From positions 213,562,997 through 213,626,996 of the forward strand of contig NC_081406.1 of assembly GCF_030272615.1 (NCBI RefSeq): a DNA stretch of 64,000 bases. Reading direction: 5' to 3'. This DNA is from Cryptomeria japonica (Eukaryota; Streptophyta; Pinopsida; Cupressales; Cupressaceae). The translations under genes and the position numbers were made by a program. The notes below the pieces were generated by a model. The model was not told the origin of the DNA, ran no database searches, and saw only the letters and a list, made by a program, of their open reading frames with translations. Of the stretch, positions 22,691 to 32,636 are shown piece after piece (within the stretch, counting starts at the first letter, position 1; each line of letters begins with the position of its first letter).

Positions 22691-23727
22691 TGTATGTGTA
22701 ATTTATTCCTAACTATACCTAATCCATTGTGTTTGTTTTATAAATAGCTTTTTAACTCCTATAAAAAGTTGATAATCCAACTATCATACTTAAAGCTATT
22801 AGCATTTTACAATAGGCTTGTATTTTTTAAATTGTAAATAGGAAGACTAAATTGTTTATCCAAGTGATTAAACCTCTTTAAATAGTTTTATTTTTAACTA
22901 TAAAGTTGTAGTGTCATAAATTATGATGAGTCCAATTTAAAAGTCTTCTAGCACTCATTTTAGTGTTTCCCATTCCTCTATGCCTTATAGAACCTTTACT
23001 AAAATTAAATTAATATTAACTCAACAATATGAGTCCTTTATTATCTAAAAACCCTTAACACACTCTAATTTGGACCCTTATTTTAAGTGTGCCCTTTATC
23101 TTATATCATTTTAATCCATATGCATCCTATCCCATTTTTAGTTTCAAAGTACTTTTCCCCCCACTTAAATGTCATCAATTGTTATATAAAATATAAATTC
23201 AATATCAGGGCCCTATTATCTCATGTCTCTTAAAATTTGGGCCTTATTTTTCAAGGCCATGACAACTATTGTCACTTTCCAATGCTTTTTGGCTAAAATT
23301 TTGGGAGGTTAAAGTGTTGACCTTGACATTTCTAGATTTATCCTCAAAGGTGGAATGAGACCATTTTAAGTAGGTCTTTTATCAATTTAAAGTTGTAAAT
23401 TCATATATAATCAAGTTAATTTCCTCATTTGTAATATCCATCAATGATGTTATCTTGATTATACCAAATTAATACCTAATGTGAAGTTATAGGCCTAAAA
23501 ATTCAAGGAAAAAATAGGAAAATCAAGTCTTCATCAATATTTATTCATCATGATGGAAGATTCAAGGAATGTTGGAGGATGATAGGGAGTCATCAACTGG
23601 TGATTGACTTGTACCTCTCCCTAAATGGATGAGTATGGTTTCATGTCATTCTTACATTTCTACAATTCAACTTCATATCTGAGTTTTATTATTGAGTTAT
23701 GTGATACATGCATTCTTGAGTCAATTT
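22691..23727. other. Gene-free AT-rich stretch
   Basis: No recognisable coding sequence, LTR end or repeat unit in this kilobase between LTR-B and the GypR 3' LTR. Confidence 0.5.
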
Positions 23728-24196
23728 TGTAATGGTGGAATAACTAGGGTTTCACCACTAAAGATGGTAAGACCACTAAATAGAAAGAGGAGAGAACCTA
23801 ATAGATCTAGCCACAATCCAAATATGGAAAAGGCTGAAATTTTGATTAGATTCATTGGTTATATGTTTGCCCCCTCTTTCTAGTTGAAGAGTCGATATGA
23901 ATTGTGAAATTAGGGTAAAACAACAAATGATTGAAGTAAATTGTCAAAAATGAACTACTACAGATATACCGCAAAGCCACAAACTGAGATTTGCACAAAA
24001 AACATGTTTAAAACATGTTCCCAGAAGTTCGATCTAATTTTTTAGGACCAGGTAGTACAAATTTTCCTTGGTTTTTAAAAAAATTTCTCTATACAAAACT
24101 AAACATGTTCGTCATTGTCAACTCTATCAAAATACTCAAGTATAGCTCTTGAGCCTATTCCCTACACACATAAAGAAAGGAAAACAGGGTTGTGGA
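23728..24196 (-). repeat. GypR 3' LTR, fragment 1
   Basis: Matches 54510-55005 in order (GGTTTCACCA, ATTAGGGTAAAACAA, GAGCCTATTCCCTACAC) with scattered changes. It is broken off at 24196 by the CopD insertion. Confidence 0.85.
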
Positions 24197-25599
24197 TGTT
24201 GGATGTTGATGAGAAGATTGTTGGAATGATGTGTTGTCATTGATGTCAACATATTCTTTTATGTATTCCAATGTTGCAATTTGATGGAATGAGTCGGTTT
24301 AGCCTATGTGTTGCAGATGAGTTGATGCAGTTTAAAGGGTTTCTATTATGTTGTATGTAGATGGTTCATTCCAATTTGCAGAGGTCCACATGATGTTTTG
24401 ATTGAGTTATGAGATCCGATATTGAGGATTTTATTCAGTTGTTCATGTTATTCGGTATTCTGGTTTGTGCTCCATATTGATTCATAATTACTATAAATTT
24501 AGTTGCAGATGTGTAGGATGTGTTCTAGACATTGATGAGTGTCCTCAGTTTGAGTGATTCATGATTTGGAAATCCATAAGTGAATCTTTCAGGTTGACAA
24601 TCAGTTACGTTAATGTTCTTATGCTCTGGTAGAGAGATGATGATGAACCTAGAGATCCGAGTTGTTGCAGTTATTATGGTGCAATTACATTGCTTGACAA
24701 TATCTATAGATCATGTTCTATATGTATTGGTGGTCCGCATTGATTATTGTGCATGTTATTGAAGATTTTTGTTGTTTGGTTGTGTTCTTTGTGTTATGCG
24801 ACATTCTTGGTGGTTGTAGTGTGTTGTGGATGTTCGAGGTGTAATTGTTGGAGGTGTTGCATGTTCACGGTATTGATTTGGGACCAGACTATGTCTTAGC
24901 CGACATTGTTTTGTTCTACATGTATTGTTATAGAATGTGAGGTTAGTATTTTTACATTTGTATTAAGGGTTTGGCCGACCTTGAAATATAGGTTGAAAGT
25001 TTGTATAAATAAGTGTAATAATCATGTAAGATGCATGTCTGTGAATGTTTGCAATCTTTGAGAGTTTTTATGATCAAGTTGTATGTGCGAACAAGTGATT
25101 TCATGATCTATCAGAAGTGTGAAGGAGAGAAGAGAAGTGTTGCAGAGTAGACTATGATCGTAACCAAAACTGTACTCAAGCATATAGAGATGTTATCTTC
25201 ACAATTAATGTGATCTGGATTTTTGTTTGAATGTTTTTGTAAGTCAGTGAGAACTCTTGTAAGGCAACGAGTCTTCCCTACACGTTGTAGCCTTTCTAGG
25301 TTTCGTATTTTGGAGCAGTGAGCTCTAGGGAGTGTGCCTAAATGCATTTGCATTCCCATTATAATATTTACATTTACTCCTAATAGGGTATTATCTCATT
25401 GTCGGTAGGTTCCCGCTGTGGTTTATCCCTTAATTGGGTTTTTACACATCAAAAATCTTGATGTTATGTGTGTTATTGATGTGGTGGTGTTTCATGCTTT
25501 AACTGTTAATTATCAAATCTAATTTGTGATTTAAGTTGTAGTGAGTTTTTATGAAAACTGATTCACCCCCCCTTTCAGTTTGATGCATTATTTCCAACA
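24197..25599 (+). repeat. CopD 5' LTR
   Basis: 1403 bp, TGTTGGATGTTG to TTATTTCCAACA. A TATA-like box (TATAAATA) lies at 25004-25011. The end has GATTCACCCCCCCTTTCAG. The block GGTAGGTTCCCGCTGTGG with GGGTTTTTACACA near 25400-25450 is shared with other copia LTRs in the window. Confidence 0.92.
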
Positions 25600-25600
25600 A

Positions 25601-25613
25601 TTGGTATCAAAGC
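25601..25613 (+). other. CopD primer-binding site
   Basis: TTGGTATCAAAGC directly after the LTR, the initiator-methionine tRNA type with one difference from the CopA2 site. Confidence 0.92.
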
Positions 25614-25655
25614 TAGATCCTCTGGAAGAAGCTTGACCACTTAAGGAGATTCGGG

Positions 25656-27275
25656 ATGGAAGCTTTTTCTTTTAAGAAGGATAGTCCAAGATTTGATGGA
25701 ACGAACTACACTCTTTGGAAAAGATGGATGCAATATCATTTGAGATGCATTGGAGAAGAGTACTAGAAGATTACTAAGAATGTATATAATGTTCCATAGA
25801 ATGGTCCTACTACTCGAGATGAGATAAATGAAGCAGAATTCAATAATAGAGCCAAGGAAGAATTGTTGAGTGTCTTATCAGATTTTGAAAGGACTAATAT
25901 GATGGTATTAGAGACCGCTCATGAGATCTGGATAAAATTGGAGACCTTGCATGAAGGTGATAGTCATGTGAAGATTGCTAAGTTGCACAGATTGAAGGGT
26001 AAATATGAGAACCTAAAGATGAGTGAAGATGAGAACATTACTTCTTTTATACAGAAAGTGAATGAGCTTGTGTGTGAAATTAGATGTGCTGGTGGAGTTT
26101 TAGAGGAATCTGAGATTGTTGCTAAAGTGTTTAAATCCTTGCCTCTTGCTTATAAACATAACATTGTTGTTATTGATGAGATCCAAACTGTGACAAATGT
26201 GACAAGAGACATGTTGATTAGTAAACTTGTTGCTTTTGAGCTAAGTGAGTTTGGAGACTCTCTTTTTAAGACTGGATCTGCATTCAAAGCTACTATTTTT
26301 GGGAAGCAGAGATATGATCCAAGAGAAATTTCTACAAGAGTATCTAGGTATGAGAAAGAGATGAAAGAGAAGGAAGATGAAGAAAGAGAACTTGAGGAGC
26401 TTGAATCACTTATTGCAATAAGATTGCCTAAATGTGTCGATAAGTATGAAGGGAAATTACCTTTTAAATGTTTTTCGTGTAATAAGATAGGACATTTTGC
26501 ATCAAGGTGTCTAGAAAGAGACAGAAATCCTAAGAAGCCATTTAAGCCATATAAGCCTAAATATAAAAAGAAGTGTTATTATGTTGTTGGTGAAGGTGTG
26601 ACAGATGATGAGTCGGATAAGGGGAATTCAAGAGATGAATTTGTGTTCCTTGCTATCAAGGAAGATGATCCTATAGATTCTACAAGGCACATTAATGATG
26701 AGAAATATTTAGCTACTAAAGTTGAGGAGAAAGATGAATGGGTAATTGACAGTGGTTTCTCTCATCATATGGCGGGTGATAAGAGTAAATTTGTAAACTT
26801 GGAAAGGTATGATGGTGGTATAGTAAGATTTGGTGATAAAAAAGCTTGTGTAATCCATGGTAGAGGTTTTATTTCTCTTGATGGTAATCATAATACTGAT
26901 GATGTGTTGTATGTTGAAGGTTTAAAGCATAATCTTTTGAGTGTTGGCCAGATGGTTGATAAGGGATATAACTTGCAATTCAAGAATGGAATATGTGAGA
27001 TCTTGACTAGCTCTAGAACTGAGATTGCATTAGGGATAAAGACTAAAGGTAATATCTTTCACTTGAATGCTGGTGGCAAAAGTTGTTTGATTGCTCAGAT
27101 TGATGAAAGTTGGTTATGTCATAAAAGGACGTGTCATGTAAATTTTGATTGTATGGTTAAGATAAGTTATACTCATGCAGTGAGAGATCTGCCAAAGTTA
27201 ATAAAACCCTCTAATCTGATATGTAAGGAATACCAATTAGGGAAGCAGACAAGAGTTACTTATAACAGAAAATAA
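25656..27275 (+). pseudogene. CopD Gag and protease
   Basis: Starts MEAFSFKKDSPRFDGTNY (ATG at 25656), with two stops before a 470-codon open stretch from 25863. The capsid region (LETLHEGDSHVKIAKL, SFIQKVNELV) is the UBN2 type. A single zinc knuckle CFSCNKIGHFASRC follows, then the protease with WVIDSGFSHHM (DSG active site), then the start of integrase with H, H, C spacing (LCHKRTCHVNFDC, LICKEYQLGKQ; the last Cys is Tyr). The single knuckle contrasts with the four in CopA. Confidence 0.92.
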
Positions 27276-28240
27276 TATAATTCTAAGGGATTGTTGGATC
27301 TTGTGCATACGGATCTGTGTGGTCCTTCTAGAGTGAGAAGTTTGTAGGGTGACAGGTATTTCATGTTGTTGATTGATGATTATTCAAAGATGATGTGGGT
27401 TACCTTCTTAAAGGAGAAGTCTGAAGCATTGGAGATGTTCAATATTTTCAAGGCTAGAGTTGAAACTGAGACAGGATTGAAGTTGAAGTGTTTGAGATCT
27501 GATAGAGGTGGAGAATTCACTTCCAGTGAGTTTAATGCATATTGTGAAGAGAATGGAGATAAGAGACAGATATTTGTTCCTAGGATACCACAATAGAATG
27601 GCATTATAAAGAGGAAGAATATAATAGTTTAAGAAGATGTTAGAACCATGATGATTGAAGGGAATGTTCCACATGTGTTTTGGAGAGAATTTGTGAGTAC
27701 TGCAGTATACACTCTTAACCGAGTAAATGTAAAAGGTGATACTGGTAAGAATCCTTATGAGTTATGGTTAGTCATGCTCCTACTATTAGATATTTTTTAT
27801 AATTTTTGGTAGTAAATGCTATATCAAAAGAGATGAAGATCTTGGAAAATTTGATGCTAGATGTGATGAAGGAATCTTTCATGGTTACTCTGCTAAAAGT
27901 AAGGCCTGCCGGTGTTATAACAAAAGATTGAGAAAGATGATTGAAAGTGCTAATGTGAAGGTTGATGAAGGTAATGTAAGACAGATTAGATCTTGCAGAT
28001 ATGATTTTGATGATCAAGATGCCAATTTAGATACAGGAAAGCAAGTATAGACCCAAAGTCAAGTTTAGATTGCTCCGGAGAAGCCTAAAAATGAAGGTGT
28101 GTATGTTAATGCAAAAGAAAGAGTTCAAGAACCTAATATTCAAGAAAACCCTAAAACTCCTAGGTATTTAAGATCGAATCATTTAGAAAATCATATTATT
28201 GGTGATAAAAATAAAGGTGTGATTATGAGGATAAGACTTG
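27276..28240 (+). pseudogene. CopD integrase
   Basis: LVHTDLCGPSRV gives the first Asp and LRSDRGGEFTSSEF the second. The Glu of the usual NGVVERKN is Lys here (NGIIKRKN), so the DDE triad is broken. TLNRVNVKGDTGKNPYELW and MIESANVKVDEG mark the C-terminal half. Frameshifts occur near 27770 and 27860. Stops are frequent. Confidence 0.88.
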
Positions 28241-29296
28241 CCAAATAAATTTGTTTGATTTCTAAGATTGAACCTAACAATAGTGATGAAGCATAGAAAG
28301 ATGAAAATTGGATTAAAGCTATGGAAGAAAAATTAAATTAGATCGAGAAAAATAATACATGGATTCTTATTCCTAGACCTAAGGATAAAAATGTAACTAG
28401 AACTATATGGGTATTCTAAAATAAGTTGAATGGACAGGGTGAAGTTGTCTGAAATAAAGTTAGACTTGTTTGTAAAGGTTATTCACAAATGGAAGGAATT
28501 GACCATGAGGAGACTTTTTCTCTGGCAGCTAGAGTTGAAGGTGTTAGATTATCTCTTGCCTATGATGCACACAAAGATTTCAAGGTTTATCAGATGGATG
28601 TCAAATTAGTCTTTCTTAATGGTGAATTGGAAGAAGTCTACATTGAGAAACTAGATGGATTTCAGCTGACAAATGAAAAGGACATGGTTTTCCGATTGAA
28701 GAAAGCATTGTATGGATTGAAGCAAGCCCTTAGAGCTTGGTATGCCATATTGGATAACTATTTGATGATGCTTGGATTCAATAAAGGTACTACTGATAGT
28801 AATTTTTATTTCAAGATTGATCAAAATAACATTTTGATTATTGAAGTTTTTGTTGATGACATTATATTTGGAGGAAATGATTGCCTATGTAAGACATTTG
28901 CTGAAGAGATGCATAATGAATTTGAGATATCTATGATTGGAAAATGAATTTCTTTCTAGGATTGCAAATTAATCAGTTGGATAAAGGTATTTTCATATCT
29001 TAGTCTAAGTATGTGAAGGAATTATTGAAGAAATTTGGTCTTGAAGATTCTAAAGCTGTCAGTTCACTTATGGTGACAAGATTTTAGCTGACAAAAGATG
29101 ATGGTTCTCTGAAAGATAATCAAACCAGATACAGATCTATTATTGGTGGTTTGTTCTAATTAACTCAAATTAGACTTGATATAATGAATGTTGTGTGTCA
29201 TGTTTCTAGCTTTGAAACCGATCCTAAGGACTCATGTTATTGCTATAAAAATTATATTCAAATATCTGAAAGGGAGAGTTGATTTTGGTTTGTGGC
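28241..29296 (+). pseudogene. CopD reverse transcriptase
   Basis: NWIKAMEEKLN opens it; then [39 protein letters not shown] (first Asp present), [15 protein letters not shown], and [13 protein letters not shown], the FVDD form of the catalytic pair. A frameshift at about 28945 breaks the C-terminal part (IANQL-like region and IFKYLKG). It ends at FGLW, where GypE interrupts; HSKNDDFTL resumes at 37158 after the insertion. Confidence 0.9.
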
Positions 29297-29469
29297 TGTA
29301 GCGTCCTAAAATTATGACACTTGCAATTTCGACTCCATTTGGGTCTTCACGATGGTGATGCAACACGGAACCTGAATGGAGACCCCGAAACTTGTTCATG
29401 ACATCAAAAACTGCATTTCTCAGCACCCTGGCCTGATCCTCCTTGCACCCTGTTGTCCCTGGAGGTGGG

Positions 29470-29560
29470 ACCATGGCGCCCAGCGCCCTGGTCCTTCAGG
29501 ACTAGGGTGCCCAGTGCCCTGGTCCCCCAGGACCATGGCGCCCAGCGCCCTGGTCCCTGG
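29470..29560 (+). repeat. GC-rich 31-bp minisatellite in GypE U3
   Basis: Three units, 29470-29500, 29501-29531 and 29532-29560, each with CCCAGYGCCCTGGTCC. The same array is in the 3' LTR at 36076-36166. It is a GC-rich island in an AT-rich region, 120-210 bp upstream of the TATA box. Confidence 0.9.
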
Positions 29561-29679
29561 CCCTATTTTGGGCCCGGTCTCTTTTGGGGCTTCGGGTCTT
29601 TAAGTTTGCAAATTGGAAAATAACATTTCCTGGTCGGCCTAAGGTCGGGAAAATCAGTCTATCAGCCCTAATTAACAAG

Positions 29680-29687
29680 TATATAAA
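29680..29687 (+). promoter_or_regulatory. TATA box of GypE 5' LTR
   Basis: AAGTATATAAACTAC; the same sequence is kept in the 3' LTR at 36286-36293. Likely start of the genomic RNA shortly downstream. Confidence 0.6.
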
Positions 29688-30528
29688 CTACATTTCCTCT
29701 CCCATTTTGGTAAGAGAGAAAAAAAAGGCGGAAACGATATTCAAACATTCAAGCATTCCTTCAAGCAATTGATCATTCTAAGTCTCCATTCAAGGCTAAG
29801 TGTTGCATTCAAGACAAGGATTCAACCATTGAAGAGGAGATCACATACTACAACATACAACATACAACAACATCTATACCTTCGCATATAAGGATACAAA
29901 CATCCTTACAACAAGGTATTAGTACTTGTTTTACATTACATTTACAGCATTTCTCATTTCTTGGTTAATTCCAAAACCGGGGTTTGACCTAAGGGCAAAC
30001 CCCTAATCCCTAACCCCCCAATCGTCTTCACTTTTCTGTGTGTAGGTTGTAGGTACGCAGCTGTAATTGAAGATCTGGAATCCTTGTGCAGAGATGAACA
30101 GATCCACCTTCGTTTTGTGGATTTTTCGGAGGACCATGTGCACGCCGGGCGCCATCATCCTGTCAACTTTCGCTCAAATTTGCAGAACAGCACCGTCTCG
30201 ACATTTTACTGCTAATTCCAGGTCCGCAGCTTCATATCATATCCCTATCTCTGTTTATAAGTGAATCTTTCCTACTTTACATGCATTCTTAGTTCAATCT
30301 TTCTATCTACATTTCTTTACAAAAGAGGGTATCCTTGATGTCTTAACCCTTGAAACTCATATAGAATCCAATCTTGCATTGCGTGGGATTGGATCTTGTG
30401 GGTTTCAACCCCTCTTTTGAATGTAAAGTCTCCCCTAAGTGAAAACCATCAACCCTAGTGACTCTCCCTTCTCTCTCCTCGGAGTTGGGGAGGGGAGAAC
30501 GACTAGGGTTCGATTTTTCCGCTTTACA

Positions 30529-30550
30529 TTTTGGTGAACCCGACGTGAAC
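30529..30550 (+). other. GypE primer-binding site
   Basis: TTTTGGTGAACCCGACGTGA follows the LTR end TTTACA. It begins with TGG after a short spacer, as expected for a tRNA 3' CCA complement; I cannot name the tRNA with certainty. GypR has a related site. Confidence 0.75.
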
Positions 30551-31712
30551 ATCCTCATTCTGATTATTCATGGTTAGATCTGAAAAATTGGCTTCCTTAA
30601 TTACATTTCCATGTTTGATATTTTGCAGATTTTAGAGGTTGATTGCATAAAAACCCTAAAATTTTCTTTTTAGTAATTGAGCTTGTGAAATGCTTAATTG
30701 TTAATGCTTGTTTCAGATCTACCCTTCTATTGCAAATTGTCAATTCATATTTGTGCTTTAATTTTGAAAATTAAGTGGTTAAGTGTCAAAACCCTAATTT
30801 TTAAAACCCTCTTGATTCAACCTTTGACTGATAATTTCACTAATCAAAACACCTCCAAATCGGCTGTAACTTTGGATTCCGCAATAAAATCACAACATCT
30901 TTCATCCCTGAAAATTTGGAAAAAAGTTGCGAGGACCGTGTGCACCCCGAGCGCCATCGTCCCCGACATTTTTTCCGAAATTTCGGGAGGTAGATCTTAC
31001 TGTATTTTTCTGCTAAAATCCAGAATTTTGGCTGATTTTATCAATTCTAACACTTTCAAAATTAAAGTCAAAGTTGGTCTAGCAATTGCTTGGATTGAGG
31101 CTTCTAATCATTCAAAAATTATTGAAATAAAAATTCATATCAAAATTGTGTTTCTTACAGTCCTAAATCTGAAAAGTGTGTTGGCATTCATTCGAAATTT
31201 CAGTGTTTTAGTCAAATTTTTGCAGTTTGTGACTTTTGAAATTAAGTGTTTAATTGCAACAACTTTGATTTCCACTTTCAAATTCGAATTTTGCATGAAA
31301 TCGAGTCAACTTTTAAATTTCAAAACTTGCATTGCTTTCAGCATTCCCTCTAAATTCATAAAATTCAAAATTTCAGTTTCCCTCTCTTTTTCAAAATTCA
31401 AATTTTGTATTTTTCAACAATCTTGGTAGGGTTCAATTTTGAGATTGCAACTTTATTTTGGCCTCTCTACAGATCGTAAAATCACTCAATTTTTTCAGAT
31501 TAGCTTTAAAATCATCATAACTTTCATCCCTGAAAATTTCGAAAAAAGTTGCGAGGACCGTGTGCACTCTGAGCGCCACGGTCCCGGACATTTTTTCCGA
31601 AATTTTGGGAGATTGTCCTGATTGCATTTAATAGCTTAAATCTAGGAGATTGGCTAATTTTATTGAAATTTGCTACCTCTAAAATTCAAAATCTTCTCTC
31701 TTTCTTTAGTGC
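30551..31712 (+). other. GypE 5' leader with two related GC-rich repeats
   Basis: An AT-rich leader of about 1.16 kb before the Gag frame. Two blocks of about 80 bp, near 30903-30993 and 31527-31616, share AAAAAAGTTGCGAGGACCGT, GAGCGCCA and GACATTTTTTCCGAAATTT. A shorter relative (GAGGACCATGTGCACGCC) is in the LTR near 30130. A 243-codon open frame at 30698-31429 is rich in F, K, I and S and has no domain I recognise. Confidence 0.7.
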
Positions 31713-32636
31713 ATGAGTTTTACAACAATAAGCCCTACTTACACTATTCCCGTTAGACGAAGCCTTAGAATTAAGTCTTTCCAAGGTGTAATTACCGAGG
31801 AGATGGAACCTAATTTGAATGGCCCTTTTAACGAGGACATGGGTAATTCCTCTAATCCTCTTAATGATGAAGAAGCTCTCCATGAGGTTTCTGTAGAACA
31901 ACTTTCAAAATTGGATAACCAATTTGATGATTTTCGACAATGGATGTCTCAAGAATACCCCGATAGCGAAGCTCTTTCATTAATTGAGGGTCTAAAACAT
32001 ATGGTTCAAAGTGATAAGAATGGAATTGATATTTTGCATGGTATTGCACACATTGTGGATTCGAATGTGATGCCTATGAAGAGTTGTGCCGAAACATTAG
32101 GTTACACACAACCTCCTACTCAAGTTAATCATTCTATTCCTTTGACAACTCCTATTGCTAGTATACCTACTTTTACATCAAACATAATGACTACTTCAAC
32201 ACAAGACATTCCTCCTATGATCACCAGTCATGGGGGCAATCCCTCTTCTTCAATCAACCCTCTTCCTTCATTCAATCCAACTTCTTCACTCATTCCTTCA
32301 ATGAGTGTCCCTATTATATCTCCACAAATGAACATGACGCAAGGGGGCAATTCATTTAACCATTCCATTCCTCCTTGTAGTGTTCCTCCTTTCCAATCAT
32401 CTCCTATGACTAACTATCATAGTGTCCCACCACCTTACTCTCTACCTTCTTTCAATAACATAACACCTCCATCACAATCTAACACGTCTAATATGAACTC
32501 TTCGACTGAAGCGACCATTAACAATCTTGCACAAACTGTCTCTTCTTTACAACAACAAATTGCTTCTATGAATCAATCTAAGTTTAGTGTGCCCACATTT
32601 GATGTTGCGAGCCCACTTTCTCTTGACATTGTCTGA
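31713..32636 (+). CDS. GypE Gag, N-terminal part, up to an in-frame TGA
   Basis: 307 codons from MSFTTISPTYTIPVRRS. There is an acidic first half (VSVEQLSKLDNQFDDFRQWM), then a Pro/Ser/Thr/Asn-rich spacer and a short coiled coil (NNLAQTVSSLQQQIASMNQ). It stops at TGA (32634-32636) in the context DIV-stop-AIPPKHVEIPHLELY. The downstream Gag domain is in the same frame. A CGA (Arg) to TGA change at a CpG is the simplest cause; programmed readthrough is possible but has no support here. Confidence 0.8.
   Translation: MSFTTISPTYTIPVRRSLRIKSFQGVITEEMEPNLNGPFNEDMGNSSNPLNDEEALHEVSVEQLSKLDNQFDDFRQWMSQEYPDSEALSLIEGLKHMVQSDKNGIDILHGIAHIVDSNVMPMKSCAETLGYTQPPTQVNHSIPLTTPIASIPTFTSNIMTTSTQDIPPMITSHGGNPSSSINPLPSFNPTSSLIPSMSVPIISPQMNMTQGGNSFNHSIPPCSVPPFQSSPMTNYHSVPPPYSLPSFNNITPPSQSNTSNMNSSTEATINNLAQTVSSLQQQIASMNQSKFSVPTFDVASPLSLDIV

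Larger units (their letters stand above)
29297..30528 (+). repeat. GypE 5' LTR
   Basis: 1232 bp. TATA box TATATAAA at 29680-29687. A GC-rich minisatellite of three 31-bp units at 29470-29560 lies in U3, upstream of the TATA box. Length differs from the 3' LTR by 23 bp, fully explained by two extra AAGCATTC units and one extra ACATACA unit in the 3' copy. Confidence 0.93.

Noticed and set aside
27380-27674. Minus-strand frames opposite CopD integrase
   Set aside because: They are shadows of the coding strand, which carries clear integrase motifs.
30698-31429. A 243-codon open frame in the GypE leader
   Set aside because: Composition (F, K, I, S, L) follows the AT-rich repeats of the leader, the two GC repeats are read through without a domain, and the real Gag frame starts at 31713. 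Not called as a gene.
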